From Alphaproteobacteria bacterium (GTDB lineage Bacteria > Pseudomonadota > Alphaproteobacteria > Geminicoccales > Geminicoccaceae), in assembly GCA_027045875.1 (NCBI GenBank), contig JALUAG010000046.1, forward strand, positions 1 to 53,679: a stretch of 53,679 nucleotides of DNA, given 5' to 3'. Shown one piece after another: positions 45,335 through 53,679 of this stretch. The notes beneath the pieces are model-generated. The model was not told where the DNA came from. It was given only the letters and a program-made list of their open reading frames with translations, and ran no database searches. The position numbers and the translations under genes are program-made. Each line of letters starts with the position of its first letter. Positions within the stretch are counted from its first letter, which is position 1.

Positions 45335-45967
45335 CTAGTCGAGGGCTCCGGCGAATTCGCGGACGTGGCGCGGCTTCACGGCGTTTTCGGCGAACCGCTT
45401 GGCCTGGACGTAGACGATCTCGAGCCCGAGCGCATCCTCGGTGACGATACCGTCAACGCCACGATCGTTCGGTCCGCCCACGACCTCGAGCCGGCCACGG
45501 GCGCCGTAACCCAGCGCCTTCAGGAGATCGAGCACCAGCCGCTCGAACCTCTCCGGGGCGAGCCTGCGGAGCTGCGCCAGGAGATCATCCCTAAGCACCC
45601 GCTCGTGCGCGGCCAGCAGCCGCTCGAGGGCTTCCTCGGGCAGCTCGTAGACGATCGTCCGCGCGGGCGTTCCATCGGATCCTTCGTCTCCAGCGCGGCG
45701 CGGCGGCCCATTCTCGCCCCTCGCCGTCAACCCGTACACGCCGTGGGCGACCCTTTCGATCCTGCCCGAGCGGAGAAGACTTCCGAGCGCGTGCTGGACA
45801 TAGGCGCGGAGCTTGCGTCCGCCCGAGGCGAAGCGCTCGCGCCGCTCCTCCTCGGTGAGCCGGAACCTTTCGGCCAGCAGATCGCATAGCAGCTTCCGGC
45901 TGCGCGGCCCGTCGCGCAGCAGTTCCAGGATCGGCACTTCCAGTCGGGCAGGCGAGGGGATGCCCAT
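45335..45967 (-). pseudogene. Mrr-type restriction endonuclease, C-terminally truncated
   Basis: A 210-residue product. The N-terminal winged-helix Mrr_N domain (about 1-85: LEVPILELLRDGPRSRKLLCDLLAERFRLTEEERRERF...LGSLLRSGRIERVAHGVYGLT) is intact. The Mrr catalytic domain starts RLAPERFERLVLDLLKALGYGARGRLEVVGGPNDRGVDGIV and reaches the Q-x-K motif (YVQAKRF), then stops at REFAGALD. The final strand-helix unit of the fold (usually GVFVTTS-type sequence) is missing and does not reappear in other frames downstream. Full-length relatives are near 300 residues. A shortened but still folded variant cannot be excluded. Confidence 0.7.
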
Positions 45968-46027
45968 CTCTCGGCGTCTCCGGCGTTCTTCGTGCCGGCA
46001 GCGCGGCACCGGGTGTCCGCGGCCGCG

Positions 46028-46933
46028 TCACCAGACCGGCTGCTCGGCCACCTTCTCCAGCAGGAAATCCCGGAACACCGATACCCGCTTGCTGGCCCTG
46101 AGCTCCGACGGATAGACGAAATAGGCGGTGAAGCTGGGCCCTTCCAGATCGGCCAGCAGGCGCCGCAGCCGGGCGCTGGAGCTCGCCAGATAGTCGGGCA
46201 GGGAGGCCAGCCCCACCCCCCGCTCGGCCGCCCGCAGCATGCCGTAGACGTTGTTGATCTTGACGGTCGCCCGCCGCGGCGGCTGCTCGTCGCGGGCGCC
46301 TCGGCCCGCCTGCAGGATCCAGTTCAGACTGGCGACCGGCGGCGGCCATTCGTCGCCGTAGGCGATCAGCCGGTGGTGGTCGAGATCCTCCGCGGTGCGG
46401 GGTTCGCCGTATTTCTCGAGGTACTCCGCGGCCCCGTAGATGTGGGTGTGGACGGTCATCAGCCGTCGCTGCACGAGATCCGGGTGCCGCGGCCGCTGCA
46501 GCCGGATGGCGACGTCCGCCTCGCGCATCACGAGGTCGAGATCGGTGTCGGTGACGACGAGGGTGAGGGTGATCTCCGGATAGCGCTCGCAGAACTCGGC
46601 CAGATGCGAGGCCAGCCAGACGGTGCCGAGCCCGACCGTGGTGTTGACCCGGAGATGACCCACGGGCTTGTCCCGGCTCTCGCCGATGGCGGTCTCGACG
46701 CCCGCCATGCGCCGGGCCACCTCGCGGGCCGTCTCCAGGAGGAGTTCGCCCTGTTCGGTGAGCACGAGGCCGCGGGCGTGGCGGTGGAACAGGGTGACCC
46801 CGAGGTCCTCCTCGAGGGCGCCGATCTGGCGGCTGATGGCGGACTGGCTCAATCCGAGACGTTCGGCGGCGCGGGTGAAGCTGCCGGCCTCGGCGACGGC
46901 CAGGAAGACGCGCACACGGTCCCAGTCCAGCAT
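46028..46933 (-). CDS. LysR-family transcriptional regulator
   Basis: A 301-residue regulator. The start MLDWDRVRVFLAVAEAGSFTRAAERLGLSQSAISRQIGALEEDLGVTLFHRHARGLVLTEQG is the standard LysR winged helix-turn-helix. The effector-binding domain follows (residues 90-295: LRVNTTVGLGTVWLASHLAEFCERYPEITLTL). Complete. It lies 35 bp downstream of trxB on the same strand, a common alphaproteobacterial order. No typical LysR-controlled divergent gene is present, so its targets are unclear; redox or transport genes are possible. Confidence 0.92.
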   Translation of the reverse strand: MLDWDRVRVFLAVAEAGSFTRAAERLGLSQSAISRQIGALEEDLGVTLFHRHARGLVLTEQGELLLETAREVARRMAGVETAIGESRDKPVGHLRVNTTVGLGTVWLASHLAEFCERYPEITLTLVVTDTDLDLVMREADVAIRLQRPRHPDLVQRRLMTVHTHIYGAAEYLEKYGEPRTAEDLDHHRLIAYGDEWPPPVASLNWILQAGRGARDEQPPRRATVKINNVYGMLRAAERGVGLASLPDYLASSSARLRRLLADLEGPSFTAYFVYPSELRASKRVSVFRDFLLEKVAEQPVW

Positions 46934-46968
46934 GAACGATCCCTTCGTCCATTGCGGCCGGGACGAAC

Positions 46969-47922
46969 CTAGCCGGGTTGGTCGAGCCCCGCCAGATAGC
47001 GCTCCGCCTCGAGCGCCGCCATGCAGCCCGTGCCGGCGGCCGTCACGGCCTGCCGGAAAATCTTGTCCTGCACGTCGCCGGCGGCGAACACCCCCGGGAC
47101 ACTGGTGCGGGTGCTGTCCGGCGCGGTGGCGATGTAGCCCTCGGCATCCATCTCCAGCTGGCCGCGGAAGAGCTGCGTGGCCGGATCGTGGCCGATGGCG
47201 ATGAACACCCCTTCCACCTCGAGGGTGGAGAGGGCGCCGCTCTTGACGTTGCGGACCCGCACGCCGGTCACCCGCAGCGGCTCCTCCTCGCCCAGGATCT
47301 CGTCCACCACATGGTCCCACAGGACCCGCACTTTCGGATTGGCGAGCAGCCGCTCCTGCAGGATGCGCTCCGCCCGCAGCTGGTCGCGGCGATGGATCAG
47401 GGTCACGCTGCGGCACATGTTGGCGAGGTAGAGCGCCTCCTCGACCGCGGTGTTGCCGCCGCCCACCACCGCCACGTCCTTGCCGCGGAAGAAGAAGCCG
47501 TCGCAGGTGGCACAGGCCGAGACCCCGTGGCCCTGGAACCTGCGCTCGCTGTCGAGCCCGAGCCAGCGGGCGACGGCGCCGGTGGCGATCACCAGACTGT
47601 CGCAGGTCACCGTCAGCCCGCCGTCGGTCTCGGCGACCATCGGCCGGGCCGACAGATCGACCCGGGTGACGAGATCGAACAGCAGCTCGGCGCCGCAGTT
47701 CTCGGCCTGCTTGGCCATCTGCTCCATGAGCCAGGGGCCCTGCACCGGTTCCGCGAAGCCCGGGTAGTTCTCGACCTCGGTGGTGATGGTGAGTTGCCCG
47801 CCCGGCTGCAGGCCCTGGATCATGAGCGGGCCGAGACCGGCCCGGGCGGCGTAGATCGCCGCCGTGCAGCCGGCCGGACCGGAGCCGATGATCAGCACCC
47901 TGACGTGGCGCGTGGTCGCCAT
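46969..47922 (-). CDS. trxB: Thioredoxin reductase
   Basis: A 317-residue FAD enzyme that reduces thioredoxin with NADPH. It has the FAD motif IIGSGPAGCTAAIYAARAGL, the redox-active CATC in GVSACATCDGFFF (about 134-140), NADPH binding VVGGGNTAVEEALYL followed by HRRD, and the C-terminal FAD motif GVFAAGDVQDKIFRQAVTAAGTGCMAA. GGGAGGGAGAAG precedes the ATG. Length is exact for the low-molecular-weight class. Confidence 0.97.
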   Translation of the reverse strand: MATTRHVRVLIIGSGPAGCTAAIYAARAGLGPLMIQGLQPGGQLTITTEVENYPGFAEPVQGPWLMEQMAKQAENCGAELLFDLVTRVDLSARPMVAETDGGLTVTCDSLVIATGAVARWLGLDSERRFQGHGVSACATCDGFFFRGKDVAVVGGGNTAVEEALYLANMCRSVTLIHRRDQLRAERILQERLLANPKVRVLWDHVVDEILGEEEPLRVTGVRVRNVKSGALSTLEVEGVFIAIGHDPATQLFRGQLEMDAEGYIATAPDSTRTSVPGVFAAGDVQDKIFRQAVTAAGTGCMAALEAERYLAGLDQPG

Positions 47923-47978
47923 GCTCGCTCTTCTCCCTCCCGATTCCCTCCCGATGGGTCGGTCGTCGCCGCGCCGTC

Positions 47979-48455
47979 TCAGCCGTAGCGCACCTCGAGG
48001 ATCTCGAAGTAGCGCATGCCGCGCGGCGTACTGACCTCGACGTGGTCGCCGGCCTCCCTGCCGATCAGCGCCTTGGCCAGCGGCGAGCTGACGGACAGGA
48101 GGCCGCTCTGGATGTCGGCTTCCTCGGGGCCGACGATGCGGTAGGTCAGCTCCTCCTCGGTCTCCTCGTCCACGAGCCGCACCTCGGCGCCGAACATGAT
48201 CTTGCTGCCGGAGAGGTTCTTGACGTCGATCACTTCGGCGCGCGACAGCTTGTCCTCGAGCTCCATCACCCGGCCCTCGATGAAGCTCTGCCGCTCGCGC
48301 GCGGCGTGATACTCGGCGTTCTCGGACAGATCGCCGTGCTCGCGGGCGGTGGCGATGGCCTTGATGACGGCCGGCCGCTCCTCGGTCTTGAGGCGCTTGA
48401 GTTCGGCCGCGAGCCGCGCGTAACCTTCCGGAGTCATCGGGATCCTGTTCGCCAT
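47979..48455 (-). CDS. greA: Transcription elongation factor GreA
   Basis: A 158-residue factor that enters the secondary channel of RNA polymerase and stimulates cleavage of backtracked RNA. The N-terminal coiled coil is IPMTPEGYARLAAELKRLKTEERPAVIKAIATAREHGDLSENAEYHAARERQSFIEGRV, with the acidic tip DLSENAEY. The C-terminal FKBP-like domain follows (VDEETEEELTYRIVGPEEADIQSGLLSVSSPLAKALIGREAGD). ATG 48455 is preferred over 48464. It follows carB on the same strand. Confidence 0.97.
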   Translation of the reverse strand: MANRIPMTPEGYARLAAELKRLKTEERPAVIKAIATAREHGDLSENAEYHAARERQSFIEGRVMELEDKLSRAEVIDVKNLSGSKIMFGAEVRLVDEETEEELTYRIVGPEEADIQSGLLSVSSPLAKALIGREAGDHVEVSTPRGMRYFEILEVRYG

Positions 48456-48524
48456 GACCGGCAATGTCCTAACGCTGCCGACGGAAAAGCCGTTGCGGGA
48501 GAAGCGGTCGAGCGGACGCGCCGC

Positions 48525-51785
<3,261 letters not shown>

Positions 51786-51791
51786 CTGTTC

Positions 51792-52949
51792 TCAGGTCGC
51801 GGTCCGGCGGACGGTGTCGAGAAAGCGCCGGAACAGATAGTGGGCATCCATCGGTCCGGGCGAGGCCTCGGGATGGTACTGCACGGAAAACACGGGGCGT
51901 CCGCGGAGGCGGATGCCCTGGATGGTGCCGTCGAAGAGCGAACGATGGGTGACCTCGATCGCGGGCGGCAGCCCCTCGTCGGCGATCGCGAAGCCGTGGT
52001 TCTGGCTGGTGATCTCCACCTTGCCGGTAGTGAGATCCTTGACCGGATGGTTGGCGCCGTGATGGCCGAAGGGCATCTTGGTGGTGCGGGCACCCAGCGC
52101 GATGCCCAGCATCTGATGGCCGAGGCAGATGCCGAACAGCGGCACCCCGTGCTCCAGCAGGCGGCGGATCTCGGGCACCGCGTACTCGCCGGTGGCGGCG
52201 GGATCGCCCGGACCGTTCGAAAGCACCACGCCGTCGGGGGCGAGGGCCAGCACCTCCTCGGCGCTCGTGGTGGCCGGCACCACCGTGACCCGGAAACCGG
52301 TCGCCACCAGCGAGCGCAGGATGTTGCGCTTGACTCCGTAGTCGAGGACCACCGCGTGCGGCCCGTCGTTGTCCACCTCGCGGTAGCCCTCGGGCCAGGA
52401 CCAGCGGGTCTGCCGCCATTCGTAGCGCTGGCGGCAGCTCACCTCGCGCGCGAGGTCCATGCCGACGAGGCCGGGCCAGGCGGCCGCCTCCCGCGCCAGT
52501 GCCGCGATGTCCGGCTCGCCTCCGGGCCGGTATTCGACGGCCGCGTTCTGGGCCCCCCGGTCGCGCAGGAGGCGGGTCAGACGGCGGGTGTCGACGCCGG
52601 TGACGGCGGTCACGCCGTACCGTTCCAGCCAGTCCTCGAGGGTGCTGCGGGCACGCCAGTTGGAGGGTGCCGGCAGGGGGGCGCGGGTCACCATGCCGCG
52701 GGCCACCGGTTCGCCGGCCTCCACATCCTCCTCGTTGGCACCGACGATGCCGATGTGGGGGAAGGTGAAGGTGATGATCTGGCCGGCGTAGGAGGGGTCG
52801 GTGAGGATCTCCTGATAGCCGGTCATGGCCGTGTTGAACACGAGCTCGCCCACCCGCCGGCCGGCGGCGCCGGCACCGAAGCCGCGGAACACCGTGCCGT
52901 CCTGCAGCACCAGCGCAGCGTCGGGACGGCGCTTTCCGGGATGAGGCAT
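51792..52949 (-). CDS. carA: Carbamoyl-phosphate synthase small subunit (glutaminase)
   Basis: A 385-residue glutamine amidotransferase that feeds ammonia to CarB. The N-terminal domain is standard ([18 protein letters not shown]...[34 protein letters not shown]). The class I glutaminase domain has the catalytic cysteine in [27 protein letters not shown] and the His/Glu pair in [12 protein letters not shown]. First gene of the carA-carB run, with its own upstream promoter. Confidence 0.97.
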   Translation of the reverse strand: MPHPGKRRPDAALVLQDGTVFRGFGAGAAGRRVGELVFNTAMTGYQEILTDPSYAGQIITFTFPHIGIVGANEEDVEAGEPVARGMVTRAPLPAPSNWRARSTLEDWLERYGVTAVTGVDTRRLTRLLRDRGAQNAAVEYRPGGEPDIAALAREAAAWPGLVGMDLAREVSCRQRYEWRQTRWSWPEGYREVDNDGPHAVVLDYGVKRNILRSLVATGFRVTVVPATTSAEEVLALAPDGVVLSNGPGDPAATGEYAVPEIRRLLEHGVPLFGICLGHQMLGIALGARTTKMPFGHHGANHPVKDLTTGKVEITSQNHGFAIADEGLPPAIEVTHRSLFDGTIQGIRLRGRPVFSVQYHPEASPGPMDAHYLFRRFLDTVRRTAT

Positions 52950-53016
52950 GACGGGACTTTATCCGATGGCGCAGCACGAGGATCGCGGCGGGGCGGCCCC
53001 GTCGTCGATCGGCGGG

Positions 53017-53044
53017 CTTTTACCATGCCCTTTTCGCGCGTCAA
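53017..53044 (-). promoter_or_regulatory. Predicted carA promoter
   Basis: On the minus strand TTGACG (53044-53039), a 16-bp spacer and TAAAAG (53022-53017) form a reasonable sigma70 promoter. The expected start is near 53010, giving a leader of about 60 nt to carA. Confidence 0.5.
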
Positions 53045-53163
53045 GGCGCACTTCCCCGCCGGATACCCCTTGCGCAGCGCCCGCCGAGGGACGATCTTGT
53101 GCGCCGATCGACGACCCCGGTACGGGCGCCGATCGACGGATCGACATCAGCTCGAGGTGTGCC

Positions 53164-53649
53164 GTGCTGCGTGAACGCTTGCAGGCGGCTTTGAAAGAGG
53201 CCAGCGAAAAGGGCGAGAGCCGGGCGGCGGCGACCCTGAGGCTGGTTCTGGCGGCACTCGACGAACGCGACCGCAGCGCCCGCGAGGAGGGCGGACGGGA
53301 GGGAGTCGACGACGAGGCCATCCTCGCCATGCTGCGCGAGATGATCGAACAGCGGCGGGCGGAGATCGCCCGCTGCGAGGCCTGCGCGCGTCTCGAGGAG
53401 GCGGAGCGCGAGGCCGAGGAGATCGCGGTGCTCGAACGCTTCCTGCCGCCCCAGATGAGCGAGGAGGAGATCGCCCGGGCCGTGGAGGCCGCGATCGACG
53501 AGCTCGAAGCCCATTCGCTCAAGGATACGGGCAAGGTGATCGCCGCTCTCAAGTCGCGCTTCAACGGCCACATGGATCTGGGCCGTGCCAAGCGGATGGT
53601 CTGCGAGCGGCTGGACGGCTGCCGGCAGGCCTCGGCCGGCCGATCCTAG
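53164..53649 (+). CDS. GatB/YqeY domain-containing protein
   Basis: A 161-residue protein of the YqeY family, related to the tail domain of GatB and implicated in tRNA-dependent amidation or tRNA binding. GTG 53164 (VLRERLQAALKEASEKGESRAAATLRLVLAALDERDRSAREEG) is behind GAGG. The conserved core continues with DDEAILAMLREMIEQRRAEIARCE, AVLERFLPPQMSEEEIARAVEAAI and MDLGRAKRMV. In many alphaproteobacteria it precedes dnaG and rpoD; the window ends before this can be seen. Divergent from carA. Confidence 0.92.
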   Translation: MLRERLQAALKEASEKGESRAAATLRLVLAALDERDRSAREEGGREGVDDEAILAMLREMIEQRRAEIARCEACARLEEAEREAEEIAVLERFLPPQMSEEEIARAVEAAIDELEAHSLKDTGKVIAALKSRFNGHMDLGRAKRMVCERLDGCRQASAGRS

Positions 53650-53679
53650 GGCGGACCCGCGGCGGGTCCGCCCTAGGAT
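53643..53679 (+). terminator. 16-bp inverted repeat at the yqeY stop codon
   Basis: ATCCTAGGGCGGACCC (53643-53658) pairs perfectly with 53664-53679 around GCGGC. The 5' arm contains the TAG stop codon of the YqeY gene. The repeat reaches the last base of the window, so any T-run that would confirm a terminator is not visible. Confidence 0.7.

Overview
The window is high-GC (clearly above 65% G+C by eye) DNA from the chromosome of an alphaproteobacterium. The main evidence is a circularly permuted two-piece tmRNA gene beside an alpha-type SspB adaptor, together with a ThyX thymidylate synthase, the priA/xerC and carA-carB-greA-trxB neighbourhoods, and abundant GTG/TTG starts with 1-17 nt translational overlaps. 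The order Rhodospirillales or a relative is a guess. No rRNA, tRNA, CRISPR array, insertion sequence or integrase was recognised. The few AT-rich patches (about 2480-2510, 15020-15060, 23390-23425, 37460-37500, 45160-45215) all sit in intergenic regions and carry promoter- or operator-like sequences.

Layout. 1-2380 (-): sugar-type ABC uptake genes (binding protein, permease, start of a second permease) below a 20-bp palindromic operator. 2517-2948 (-): hotdog thioesterase. 3025-5215 (+): two small methyltransferases flanking a metallo-beta-lactamase-fold hydrolase. 5205-14915 (-): a tightly coupled eight-gene run of four glycosyltransferases, a histidine phosphatase, a polysaccharide deacetylase, a double ABC ATPase and a peptide-type binding protein, with no permease gene. 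15136-17962 (+): divergent phage-tailspike-like cassette of two small proteins and a 776-residue beta-helix protein, without other phage genes. 17963-18289: perfect FNR/FixK-type box, then three hairpins ending in a strong intrinsic terminator, read here as a candidate small RNA. 18290-20412 (+): metY and an alpha/beta hydrolase. 20419-22074 (-): acyl-CoA synthetase. 22115-25116: divergent surface-polysaccharide locus (O-antigen ligase on one side, nucleotidyltransferase plus PssD/PssE-like glycosyltransferase halves on the other) around a palindrome overlapping a promoter. 25165-27901 (+): taurine-type ABC transporter.

27926-36479 holds xth, priA, xerC, a large AsmA-type protein and fumC, the last two overlapping tail to tail by 92 bp. 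36538-38578 holds sspB, the permuted ssrA gene and thyX; two hairpins with identical 14-nt loops and covarying stems lie between ssrA and sspB. 38583-42857 holds small membrane proteins, an OmpA-type lipoprotein and a two-subunit sodium:solute symporter. 43115-44856 holds an unknown gene and the periplasmic methionine sulfoxide reductase msrP. 44857-45334 has no gene but carries a second candidate small RNA on the minus strand. 45335-47922 holds a C-terminally truncated Mrr-type nuclease, a LysR regulator and trxB. 47979-53649 holds greA, carB, carA and, divergently, a YqeY-family gene ending in a 16-bp inverted repeat.

Most of the window is ordinary housekeeping and transport. The parts most worth testing are the two candidate small RNAs, the covarying twin hairpins next to tmRNA/sspB, and the bacterial tailspike cassette facing a glycan-synthesis operon.
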